A stretch of 64,000 bases of DNA from assembly GCF_025370105.1 (NCBI RefSeq), contig NZ_JANQBK010000001.1, forward strand, positions 558,001-622,000, in the 5' to 3' direction. The position numbers and the translations under genes were made by a program. Within the stretch, counting starts at the first letter, position 1. Each line of letters begins with the position of its first letter. The notes beneath the pieces were generated by a model, which made no database searches, was not told where the DNA came from, and saw nothing but the letters and a program-made list of their open reading frames with translations. Positions 17,930-25,859 of this stretch are shown here, piece after piece. The DNA is from Sphingomonas hylomeconis (lineage in GTDB: Bacteria > Pseudomonadota > Alphaproteobacteria > Sphingomonadales > Sphingomonadaceae).

Positions 17930-18730
17930 ATGGCACGGTTCAGCGGCAAATCGATCATCGTCACCGGGGCGGGCTCGGGCATCGGTCGGGCGGCGGCGCG
18001 CTTGTTTGCGCAAGAAGGCGGGTCGGTGGTGTGCGCCGACATCACCGCGGCGGCGGAGGAAACCGCGGAGATGATCGTCGCGGCCGGGGGCACGGCGCAC
18101 GGCATCATCATCGATGCGGGCAAGGAGGAGGACGTGATCCGCGCGGTCAGCGTCGCAGGCGAATATTATGGCGGGCTCGACGTGATGTTCGCCAATGCCG
18201 GCATTTCCGGCGGCATGGCCAATATCTTCGATACCGATGTCGCGCTGATCACCGAGGTGCTGCGCGTCAACCTGATCGGGCCCTATCTGGCGATCAAGCA
18301 TGCCGCGCCGAAGATCGCCGAACGCGGCGGTGGGGCGATCGTGCTGACCGCAAGCGTGGCGGGGATCCGTTCGGGGGCGGGGTCGCCGGCCTATTCCGCG
18401 TCCAAGGCGGGCGTGATCAACCTGGCGATGGTCTCGGCGCAGCAATTGTCCGGCTCGAACGTGCGCGTCAACGCGATCTGCCCGGGGCTGACCGAGACGG
18501 GGATGACCAAGCCGACGTTCGATTATGCCAAGGAGGCGGGCAAGATGGACCGCGTCGGGCGGCTCAATCCGCTGCGCCGCGGCGCGCAGCCCGAGGAACT
18601 GGCCAAGGTCGCCGCGTTCCTTGCGTCGGATGATGCGAGCTATGTCAACGGCCAGGCGATCGCGGTGGACGGCGGTCTGTCGTCGAGCCATCCGGTGACC
18701 AAGCAGGAATATGGCAAGACGGCGGTGTAA
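17930..18730 (+). CDS. Short-chain dehydrogenase/reductase
   Basis: A 266-residue classical SDR with TGAGSGIGRAA near residue 12, FANAGISGG, the catalytic TASVAG serine, YSASKAG, and C-terminal VNGQAIAVDGG. It is preceded by GGAGGAAAAT, a strong ribosome-binding site, and starts 11 nt after the previous SDR, so both are in one operon with the kinase. The two SDRs are not close copies (TGAGSG versus TGSTKG), so they probably handle different steps of the same acyl-CoA route. Confidence 0.87.
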   Translation: MARFSGKSIIVTGAGSGIGRAAARLFAQEGGSVVCADITAAAEETAEMIVAAGGTAHGIIIDAGKEEDVIRAVSVAGEYYGGLDVMFANAGISGGMANIFDTDVALITEVLRVNLIGPYLAIKHAAPKIAERGGGAIVLTASVAGIRSGAGSPAYSASKAGVINLAMVSAQQLSGSNVRVNAICPGLTETGMTKPTFDYAKEAGKMDRVGRLNPLRRGAQPEELAKVAAFLASDDASYVNGQAIAVDGGLSSSHPVTKQEYGKTAV

Positions 18731-18753
18731 GGGGCTGCACGGGAGGCACGACG

Positions 18754-18948
18754 ATGGCGAAGGCGAACGTCCGGGTGCGCGGCAGACGGTTCGAAATCGA
18801 TCTGCACGCGCAGATATCGCCGGCCGGGCTGTTGGCGGTCGCCGCGATCGTGCTCGCCGCCGCGGTGGTGACCGGCGTCGCCATTCGCGAGGCGCGGCGG
18901 CCGGTGCCCGCACGGCGGTTGCGCGACGCGGGTGAGCCGCAGCGCTAA
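18754..18948 (+). CDS. Small single-pass membrane protein of unknown function
   Basis: A 64-residue protein with a basic N-terminus (VRVRGRRFEI), one hydrophobic segment at about residues 23-45 and a basic, proline-containing tail. It is preceded by GGGAGG and follows the SDR by 23 nt. Its stop overlaps the convergent transporter gene by three bases. No family is recognised. The clear start signal and hydrophobic segment argue for a real gene, but the length is short. Confidence 0.5.
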   Translation: MAKANVRVRGRRFEIDLHAQISPAGLLAVAAIVLAAAVVTGVAIREARRPVPARRLRDAGEPQR

Positions 18949-20246
18949 AGCGTGAAGGCGAAGAAGATCACCGTGGCGACGGCCATCACCAGCGTCGCCG
19001 CCCAGCCCAGCACCGTCGCGCCGAGCGGTAGGGTCAACCGCCCCATTGCGCGCTTGTTGCGGACGATCAGCATCATCATCGCCATCAGCGGTGCCGCCAG
19101 CACGCCATTGACCACCGCTGCCCAGTATAGGGCACGGACCGGATCGATCGCGACCGAGGTAAGCGCCGCCCCGGCCAGCGTGGTCACCGCGATCGTCGCG
19201 TAGAACAGGCGTGCCTGCAGCGGTTTGGCGTCCAGGCTGCCGGCCCGGCCGGTCATTTCGGTGACCGCATAGGCCGCCGAGCCGGCCAGCACCGGCACCG
19301 CGAGCAGGCCGGTGCCGATGATGCCGAGCGCGAACATGGCGAAGGCGAAGCGGCCGGCGATCGGGCGCAGCGCCTCGGCCGCCTGCGCCGACGTGGTGAT
19401 ATCGGTGATGCCGTGGGCGTTGAGCGTCGCCGCGGTGGCGAAGACGATCGCCAGCGACACGATCGAGCTGAACGCCATGCCGACCAACGTGTCGGTGCGG
19501 ACACGGGCGAGCTCGGGCCCGGCCTCGCGCGGCGCGATGCACAGCGGCTTGGCGTGGTGGCGATGCTGTTCCTCGATCTCCTGCCCGGCCTGCCAGAAGA
19601 ACAGATAGGGGCTGATCGTGGTGCCGAGGATGGCGACGAATGCGGTGGCATAGGCCGCGTTCCATTGCAGCTCGGGCACCACCAGCGCGGTCAGCGCGCG
19701 GGACCACGGCACGCCCGCCACCGCCACCACCGCGACATAGGCGAACAGCGACAGCGTGGTCCATTTGAGGATCGCGGCGTAGCGGGCATAGTTCAGCAGC
19801 ACTTCGAGCACCACGCACAGGGTCCCGAACAGCAGGGTATAGAGCACCGCATTGCCGCCGGTCAGCAACACCAGCGCGGCGCCCATGGCGCTGAGATCGG
19901 CGCCGAGATTGATCACATTGGCGATCAGCAACAACGAGACCATCGTCCACAGTACGGGCCGCGGATAATGGCGGCGCAGGTTGCGGGCGATGCCCGCGCC
20001 GGTGACGCGGCCGATCTCCACGGCGACCTGCTGGATCACCACCATCAGCGGGAAGCTCAGCACGAACGTCCAGGCCAGGCCGTAGCCGAACTGCGCGCCG
20101 ATCTGGCTGTGCGTGCCGATACCGCTGGGATCGTCATCGGCGGCACCGGTGACGAGCCCGGGCCCCAGCGTGCGCAGGAACCCTTTCTTCGTCATGGCCG
20201 GCGTGGGCGGGTGAACGGTATCGTCACGCAAGGTCTGGCCCGTCAT
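18945..20246 (-). CDS. Nramp-like metal ion transporter with altered metal-site motifs
   Basis: A 433-residue polytopic membrane protein of the Nramp/LeuT-fold family with about eleven hydrophobic segments. The first helix begins GPGLVTGAADDDPSGIGTHS, aligning with the usual helix-1 region, but DPSG replaces the DPGN metal motif. The helix-6 region reads GTTISPYLFFWQAGQEIEE where canonical proteins have a methionine-proline-histidine motif. The transported ion may therefore not be Mn or Fe. The start at 20246 gives an 18-residue leader, and the ATG at codon 19 is an alternative. It is a single gene, convergent with the small membrane protein. Confidence 0.82.
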   Translation of the reverse strand: MTGQTLRDDTVHPPTPAMTKKGFLRTLGPGLVTGAADDDPSGIGTHSQIGAQFGYGLAWTFVLSFPLMVVIQQVAVEIGRVTGAGIARNLRRHYPRPVLWTMVSLLLIANVINLGADLSAMGAALVLLTGGNAVLYTLLFGTLCVVLEVLLNYARYAAILKWTTLSLFAYVAVVAVAGVPWSRALTALVVPELQWNAAYATAFVAILGTTISPYLFFWQAGQEIEEQHRHHAKPLCIAPREAGPELARVRTDTLVGMAFSSIVSLAIVFATAATLNAHGITDITTSAQAAEALRPIAGRFAFAMFALGIIGTGLLAVPVLAGSAAYAVTEMTGRAGSLDAKPLQARLFYATIAVTTLAGAALTSVAIDPVRALYWAAVVNGVLAAPLMAMMMLIVRNKRAMGRLTLPLGATVLGWAATLVMAVATVIFFAFTL

Positions 20247-20401
20247 CGATCCGTCGTTCCCCGCTACAGGCTGATGCTTGTAGGCCGACGGGCGACGCGC
20301 GCCCTACGCAGTTACCCGGATGCGGGCGGGCCGCGTGGCGGTGGGGAAGGGTCGCGGGGACGAACGGCGGCGTCTCGCCAATGCGGACGCTCGCCGGTGC
20401 C

Positions 20402-22246
20402 TCAATAGGGTTTCCACTTGCCGATCCATGCATCGACGATCTGCGCCAGCACGCTGAGCGGCACGCCGCCGGTGCCGACGACGAGATCGTTGAACGCCTT
20501 GACGTCGAAGCGCGGGCCGAGCTCGGCGCGGGCCTTGGTGCGCAGGCGATTGATCTCGTTATGGCCGGTCTTGTAGCCGAGCGCCTGGCCCGGCCAGGCG
20601 CAATAGCGGTTGAGCTCGCTCTGGCATTGCGACGGCGTGTAGCCGGTCGCCTCGCCGAACCAGCGCGTCGCCTGCGCCATCGTCCAGCGTTTGTGGTGCA
20701 GCCCGGTGTCGGCGACGAGGCGGCTGGCGCGGAAGTTCATCGATTGCAGGTAGCCGAGGCGGCCGATCGGATCCTTTTCGTAGAAGCCGACCTCGTCGCC
20801 GATCTGCTCGCCGTACAGACCCCAGCCTTCGCTATAGGCGTTGAACGCCAGCAAGGTGCGGATCAGCGGCAGGTCGTAGGTATATTCGCCCTGCCAGACA
20901 TGGCCGGGAATGCCCTCGTGGAAGGTCAGCGTGGGCAAGGCGAAGCGCGGCCATATGCCGGTATCCTTGAGGTTGATATAATAAGCGCCGGGCGTCTTGC
21001 CGTCGATCGAGCCGGCCGAGGCATAGCCGTTCGGCATGCCGTTCTCGATCGAGGGGGGCACCCGCTTGACGTCGAGCCGGCCGGGAACGAGCTTGTTGAA
21101 CGCTTGTCGCATGCGCGGGCGGATGTCGGCGACGACGGTGTTGAGATAGGCGAGCAGCTCGGCGCGGCCCTTGTCGGTGTTGGCGTAGAGCAGATCGGGG
21201 CGCCTGCCGAGTTCGATCAGGCGCTGGCCGACGGTGCCCTTGGTCAGGCCCTGCGCCTTGAGCAGCACGTCCATCTCGGCGGTGAGCGCGGCGACCTGGT
21301 CGAGGCCGGACTGGTGAATGTCCTCGGGGCTGCGCTTGGTGGTCGTGCCCGCCTCGACCAGCCAGGCATAGCTGCGCTCGGCACCGGGGAGATTCCACAT
21401 GCCGGGCGTGTCGCCGGCCTTGGGCTTGAGTGCTTCGAACGTGGCGGCCTGACGGGCGAGCGCGGGGGCGATCTTGCCGGTAGCGATGCCGGCAGCGCGA
21501 TCGGACCAGGCGCCGGGCAGGGCGGCCTTGCTCGTCTTGGCAGCGAAGGTGGTGACGAGGTTCCACGCGGCCACCGGTTGCGCGGCGGCGGCGGCGAGCT
21601 GCGCGGCGGTGATGTCGATCAGGAAGCGCGGCAGGATGACGCCGGCGGCGGCATCCGCCGTGATGCGCGCGGTCTCGGCGTCGAGCTGCACGGCATAGGA
21701 CTCGAGGCGTGCGAGATAGGCGTCGGCATCGGCGCGGGTGGCGATGCTGTGCTTGCTTTCCAGCATGTCGGGGATTTCGGCGAACGCACCGGTGCCCTGG
21801 CTGACGATATAGGGCGTGCTGCGATAGGAGGCGTTCTGGTTGAGGATCGCGACATCGCCGTGCGGCAGCGCGGCGAAGCCGTCGTGCGCGAGATCGTAGG
21901 CCGCCTGCGTGACATCGACGTCGAGCGCGACCTGCGGCGAGAGCGCGGTGCGGTCGATTTTGCCGAGCTGTGCGCGCCGCGTATCGATGCGGGCGGCGCG
22001 GGCGCGATCGGCGGTGAGGCTGTGATCGGTGAGCCGGGCCTTGAGCGCGGCGCGGGCGCCGGTGTCGATGCCGAGCTGCGTTGCGCCTTCGGGAAAGTCG
22101 GCGAGCAGCTCCTCGGCGATGCCGGCGAGCGTCTTGCTGGCGGCGGCGTCGCCGGGGGCGGGTCTGGTGCCTTGCGCGATGGCGGGGAGGGTGGTGGCGA
22201 GGCCGGCGATCCCGGCTTGGGCGAGCAACGTGCGACGATTGAGCAT
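20402..22246 (-). CDS. DUF885 family putative zinc hydrolase, exported
   Basis: A 614-residue DUF885 protein. The N-terminus [20 protein letters not shown] looks like a Tat-type signal followed by AIAQG, so it is probably periplasmic. The putative metal motif is [12 protein letters not shown] (HExxxxH form) at about residue 440, and [11 protein letters not shown] follows, as is typical of the family. The biochemical role of most members is not established, although a peptidase-like activity is expected from the motif. The ATG at 22246 is preferred to a TTG at 22255. No operon partner is obvious; tesB is upstream on the same strand. Confidence 0.8.
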   Translation of the reverse strand: MLNRRTLLAQAGIAGLATTLPAIAQGTRPAPGDAAASKTLAGIAEELLADFPEGATQLGIDTGARAALKARLTDHSLTADRARAARIDTRRAQLGKIDRTALSPQVALDVDVTQAAYDLAHDGFAALPHGDVAILNQNASYRSTPYIVSQGTGAFAEIPDMLESKHSIATRADADAYLARLESYAVQLDAETARITADAAAGVILPRFLIDITAAQLAAAAAQPVAAWNLVTTFAAKTSKAALPGAWSDRAAGIATGKIAPALARQAATFEALKPKAGDTPGMWNLPGAERSYAWLVEAGTTTKRSPEDIHQSGLDQVAALTAEMDVLLKAQGLTKGTVGQRLIELGRRPDLLYANTDKGRAELLAYLNTVVADIRPRMRQAFNKLVPGRLDVKRVPPSIENGMPNGYASAGSIDGKTPGAYYINLKDTGIWPRFALPTLTFHEGIPGHVWQGEYTYDLPLIRTLLAFNAYSEGWGLYGEQIGDEVGFYEKDPIGRLGYLQSMNFRASRLVADTGLHHKRWTMAQATRWFGEATGYTPSQCQSELNRYCAWPGQALGYKTGHNEINRLRTKARAELGPRFDVKAFNDLVVGTGGVPLSVLAQIVDAWIGKWKPY

Positions 22247-22286
22247 GGCGCGCAACGTGGCACAGATTGCGCGTAGCGGAACAGGG

Positions 22287-23165
22287 TTATTCGCGCAGGC
22301 GCATCAGTCCTTCCTGCGCAACGCTGGCGACGAGGCGGCCGTCCTGCGCATAGATCTGACCGCGGTTGAAGCTGCGCGCGTGGCCAGCCCAAGGGCTGTC
22401 GCAGGCGTAGAGCAGCCATTCGTCGGCGCGGAAGTCCTCGTGCAGCCAGATCGAATGATCGAGGCTGGCGGTCTGCAGATTGTGGGTCATCCAGTTGACG
22501 CCGTGCGGCAACGTACCGGTGCCGAGCAGCGCCATATCGGACGCATAGGCCAGGATCGCGCGGTGCAGCGCGGGATCGTCGCCGATCGGCGCGGCGATGC
22601 GGAACCAGGTCTGCTGGCGTGGTTCGGTCTTGACCGGGTTGAGCCAGGCGCGGGGGGAGACCGGGCGGATCTCGATCGGGCGCGCTTTCAGGAAATTGCG
22701 GCGGAAGCGTTCCGGAATCCGGTCGACCATCTCGGCCCGGAGCGCGGTATCGGTCTTGAGATCGTCCGGCCCCGGCACGTCGGGCATCGTATCCTGATGG
22801 TGCAGGCCCTGTTCGGGAATCTGCAGCGAGCAGGCCATGTTGAGGATCGGCTGGCCCTTTTGCATCGCGATGACGCGGCGCGTGGCGAAGCTCTTGCCCT
22901 CGAAATCGCGCACGACGCGGTAGAGGATCGGGAAATCCTCGTTGCCCGGGCGCATGAAGTAGGCGTGGAGCGAATGCGCGATCTTGGGCGCGTCGGTCGA
23001 GCGTTGCGCGGCCTGCAGCGCCTGGGCGATGACCTGCCCGCCGAACACGCGACCATAGCCGTCCTTGCCGCGCTTGCCGCGATAGAGATCAGTGTCGATC
23101 TCCTCGATGTCGAGCAGATCGCAGAGGTCGGTGGCGAGCGATTCAGGGGTTGGCGTGTCGGTCAT
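22287..23165 (-). CDS. tesB: Acyl-CoA thioesterase II
   Basis: A 292-residue double-hotdog thioesterase hydrolysing acyl-CoA to free acid and CoA. The N-terminal FGGQVIAQAL and HSLHAYFMRPGN, and the second-domain AYASDMALLG, LDHSIWLH and VAQEGLMR, correspond to the TesB fold and its aspartate, threonine/serine and glutamine active site. It is cytoplasmic. It sits among acyl-CoA dehydrogenase genes on the same strand and probably relieves CoA trapping during degradation of unusual acids. Confidence 0.9.
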   Translation of the reverse strand: MTDTPTPESLATDLCDLLDIEEIDTDLYRGKRGKDGYGRVFGGQVIAQALQAAQRSTDAPKIAHSLHAYFMRPGNEDFPILYRVVRDFEGKSFATRRVIAMQKGQPILNMACSLQIPEQGLHHQDTMPDVPGPDDLKTDTALRAEMVDRIPERFRRNFLKARPIEIRPVSPRAWLNPVKTEPRQQTWFRIAAPIGDDPALHRAILAYASDMALLGTGTLPHGVNWMTHNLQTASLDHSIWLHEDFRADEWLLYACDSPWAGHARSFNRGQIYAQDGRLVASVAQEGLMRLRE

Positions 23166-23188
23166 GTTTTACCTTAACTATTCCGTCC

Positions 23189-23312
23189 CGTGTGGGGGAG
23201 GGGGACCGGCCAAGCTGGTGGCGGGGGCGGGCCGGCAGCGTAGCGCCTGGGGAGGGCCCCCTCCACCATTTGCTGAAGAAGCAAATGGTCCCCCTCCCCG
23301 TGCCGGGGAGGA
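23189..23312. repeat. Palindromic repeat, family D
   Basis: A long GC-rich element beginning GTCCCGTGTGGGGGAGGGG and ending in GGTCCCCCTCCCCGTGCC. It has GCCGGCAGCG and CCCCTCCACCA segments inside, plus the small hairpin CATTTGCTGAAGAAGCAAATG. A second copy is at 45443-45580. It fills the whole gap between tesB and the next acyl-CoA dehydrogenase, ending right at that gene's stop codon. Confidence 0.85.
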
Positions 23313-24440
23313 TCAGTAGCCTGCGGCCCTGGCGATCTTGTCGGCATGGAAGCTGGCGTCGCCGAACATTTCGGCGAGGACGCGGGCGCGCTTCATGTAG
23401 AAGCCGATATCATATTCGTCGGTCATGCCGATGCCGCCGTGCATCTGCACGCTTTCCTGCACGCTGAGCGTGGTGGCGAGCGTGGTCATCGCCTTGGCGA
23501 CGGACACGGCGTCGTCGGCCTGACGCGAACCCGCATCGAGCAATTGCGCGGCCTTCATCACCGCGGCGCGGGCGACTTCCATTTCGCTGTAGAGGTGCGC
23601 GGCGCGGTGCTGCAGCGCCTGGAAGCTGCCGATCGTCACGCCGAACTGCTTGCGTTCCTTGAGATAGCCGACCGTCATGTCCATCGCGCCGGCGCCGACG
23701 CCGAGCGATTCCGCCGCCGCGCCGGTGCGGCCGGCGCGGAGCAGGCGCCCCAGCGGATCGGCGCCGGCATCGATCTCGCCGATGACCGCATCGGCGTCGA
23801 CCTCGAGGCCGTCGAAGTCGAGCCGCGCGGCGAGGCTGGAATCGGCCAGCCGTTCGGCGTTGGCGGTCAAGCCCGCCGCGCCCTTGTCGAGCGCGAACAG
23901 CGTGATGCCCTGCGCGTCATCGGCGCTGCCGGCGGTGCGCGCGGCGACGATGATCAGGTCGGCGATGTGACCGTGCGTGACAAACTGCTTCTTGCCCTGG
24001 AGCTTGAAGCCGTTGCCGGAGCGTTCGGCTTTCAGCGAAATGGCATCGCGATGCTTGGCGGTTTCGTCGATCGCCAAGGCGGCGATCGTGTCGCCGGAGA
24101 GGATGCCCGGGAAATAGCGGGCGGCGTGCGAGGTGCCCTTGAGCGCCTCGACTGCGGCGACGGCGGTGGTGAGGAAGGGGGAGGGGGAGAGGTTGCGGCC
24201 GATTTCCTCGAGCAGCACGCCGGCTTCGACATGGCCGAGGCCGAGGCCGCCATCGGCCTCGCTCATCAACATGCCGGTGAAGCCCATCTCGGCGAAGCTC
24301 TTCCACAGGTCGCGGGAGAGGCCGTCGGCGTTGTTCTCGTCGCGGAGCTTGCGGAGGTGGGAGACGGGGGCGTGTTCGGCGATGAAATCCTTCGCGGTGT
24401 CGCGGAGCATCTGCTGTTCGTCGTTGAGATAGAGGGGCAT
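23313..24440 (-). CDS. Acyl-CoA dehydrogenase, probable subunit of a heteromeric enzyme
   Basis: A 375-residue acyl-CoA dehydrogenase-fold protein. It has the general layout (LLEEIGRNLSPSPF, RKQFGVTIGSFQALQHRAA, MHGGIGMTDEYDIGFYMKRA), but the C-terminus ends FHADKIARAAGY. It lacks the EGT-type segment that carries the catalytic glutamate in the neighbouring gene's product. In steroid-degrading bacteria such proteins pair with an active partner to form alpha2-beta2 enzymes. An AGGAAA site precedes the ATG. The partner would be the product of 24559-25749, one repeat upstream in the same transcript direction. Confidence 0.85.
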   Translation of the reverse strand: MPLYLNDEQQMLRDTAKDFIAEHAPVSHLRKLRDENNADGLSRDLWKSFAEMGFTGMLMSEADGGLGLGHVEAGVLLEEIGRNLSPSPFLTTAVAAVEALKGTSHAARYFPGILSGDTIAALAIDETAKHRDAISLKAERSGNGFKLQGKKQFVTHGHIADLIIVAARTAGSADDAQGITLFALDKGAAGLTANAERLADSSLAARLDFDGLEVDADAVIGEIDAGADPLGRLLRAGRTGAAAESLGVGAGAMDMTVGYLKERKQFGVTIGSFQALQHRAAHLYSEMEVARAAVMKAAQLLDAGSRQADDAVSVAKAMTTLATTLSVQESVQMHGGIGMTDEYDIGFYMKRARVLAEMFGDASFHADKIARAAGY

Positions 24441-24456
24441 GTCATCATTTCCTGTA

Positions 24457-24546
24457 CGTCACCCCGGACTTGTTCCGGGGTCCACCGTGCCTCGGTGGCG
24501 AAGGACTCGGGGAGGAGTGGACCCCGGACCAAGTCCGGGGTGACGG
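24457..24546. repeat. Palindromic repeat, family E, copy 1
   Basis: Arms CGTCACCCCGGACTTGTTCC and ACCAAGTCCGGGGTGACGG surround CCACCGTGCCTCGGTGG. It is nearly identical to 25766-25854 and in the same orientation, so the two copies bracket the acyl-CoA dehydrogenase gene between them. Confidence 0.92.
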
Positions 24547-24558
24547 TGGGTGACGGGG

Positions 24559-25749
24559 CTAGGCCGAGGGCAGTTCCAGGATCCGCTTGGCGATGATGTT
24601 GAGCTGGACCTCGCTGGTGCCGCCCTCGATCGAATTGGCCTTGGTGCGCAGCCAGGCGCGTGGGGTGCCGCCGCCCGACGAGGCCTCGCTTTCCCATTCG
24701 AGCGCGTCGCTGCCGCCGGCGGCCATCATCAGTTCGTAGCGGCTCTTGTTGAGCTCGGTGCCGTAATATTTCATCATGCTCGGCTGGGCGGGGTGCGCGC
24801 GGCCGGCCTTCAGCTCGTCGATGAAGCGCTCGCTCATCATGCCGAACGCCTTGGAGCGGACCTCGAACAGGGCGATGCTCGCGCGGAGCAGTGGATCGGC
24901 CAGGCGGCCGTCATGATCGAGGCCGACGGTAGCGATCGCGCCGTCGATCAGCGGGTTGCCGCCGCTCGAGGCGAGACCCATGCCGGAGATCATCTCGCGT
25001 TCGTGGCCGAGCAAATACTTGGCGACGTCCCAGCCCTTATTCTCTTCGTGAACAAGGTTTTCCTTGGGCACCTTCACATTGTCCATGAAGGTTTCGCAGA
25101 AGGGCGAATAGCCGCTGATCAGCAGGATCGGCTTGGTCGAGACGCCTTCGCTGGCCATGTCGAACAATACGAAGCTGATGCCGCCCTGCTTGGTCGTCTT
25201 GTCGGTGCGGACCAGGCAGAAGATCCAGTCCGCCTTGTCGGCATAGCTGGTCCAGACCTTCTGGCCGTTGACGAGATAATGGTCGCCCTTGTCCTCGGCC
25301 GAGGTGGCCAGCGCGGCGAGATCGGAGCCGGCATTGGGCTCGCTATAGCCCTGGCACCAGCGGATCTCGCCCCGCGCGATCTTGGTCAGGTGATTGAGCT
25401 TCTGCTCCTCGGTGCCGTATTTGAGCAATGCCGGCCCGAGCATCGAGATGCCGAAGCTGTTGAGCGGGTTGCGCGCGCGGATCGCGGCCATTTCCTCGCG
25501 CAGGATCTTGGTTTCGGCCGGGGACAGGCCGCCGCCGCCATAGGCCTTGGGCCAGTCGGGGACGGTCCAGCCCTTGGCCGCCATCTTGTCCATCCACGTC
25601 TTCTGCGCCGGCGTGAGCATCGACTGGTCGCGCCCGCCCCAGACCGCATCCTTGTCGGAGCGGACGGGCTCACGCATTTCGGGCGGGCAGTTTTCCGCGA
25701 GCCAGGCGCGGGTTTCGGTGCGGAAGGTTTCGAGGTTTGTGTCGGTCAT
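24559..25749 (-). CDS. Acyl-CoA dehydrogenase, probable catalytic partner subunit
   Basis: A 396-residue acyl-CoA dehydrogenase. GYSEPNAGSDLAALATSA is the flavin-contact segment, and the C-terminal IEGGTSEVQLNIIAKRILEL carries the glutamate expected to act as base. The large N-terminal WLAENCPPEMREP and KGWTVPDWPKAYGGGG are typical of the FadE34/ChsE-like groups that act on bulky CoA esters. I preferred the ATG at 25749, with AGGA 8 nt upstream, over the ATG at 25758. It lies between two near-identical repeats and upstream of the other acyl-CoA dehydrogenase. Confidence 0.87.
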   Translation of the reverse strand: MTDTNLETFRTETRAWLAENCPPEMREPVRSDKDAVWGGRDQSMLTPAQKTWMDKMAAKGWTVPDWPKAYGGGGLSPAETKILREEMAAIRARNPLNSFGISMLGPALLKYGTEEQKLNHLTKIARGEIRWCQGYSEPNAGSDLAALATSAEDKGDHYLVNGQKVWTSYADKADWIFCLVRTDKTTKQGGISFVLFDMASEGVSTKPILLISGYSPFCETFMDNVKVPKENLVHEENKGWDVAKYLLGHEREMISGMGLASSGGNPLIDGAIATVGLDHDGRLADPLLRASIALFEVRSKAFGMMSERFIDELKAGRAHPAQPSMMKYYGTELNKSRYELMMAAGGSDALEWESEASSGGGTPRAWLRTKANSIEGGTSEVQLNIIAKRILELPSA

Positions 25750-25765
25750 GTCGTTCATCCTGATC

Positions 25766-25854
25766 CGTCACCCCGGACTTGTTCCGGGGTCCACCGTGCC
25801 TCGGTGGCGAAGGACTCGTTGAGGAGTGGACCCCGGAACAAGTCCGGGGTGACG
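25766..25854. repeat. Palindromic repeat, family E, copy 2
   Basis: Same arms as 24457-24546 (CGTCACCCCGGACTTGTTCC; AACAAGTCCGGGGTGACG) with only a few base differences, same orientation. It lies between the fused hydratase/dehydrogenase gene and the acyl-CoA dehydrogenase gene. Confidence 0.92.
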
Positions 25855-25859
25855 ATAGG

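Noticed and set aside
24458..25854. A repeated peptide (SPRTCSGVHRASVAKDS-like) in several frames
   Set aside because: It comes from translating the two family E palindromic repeats and is not a conserved protein motif.
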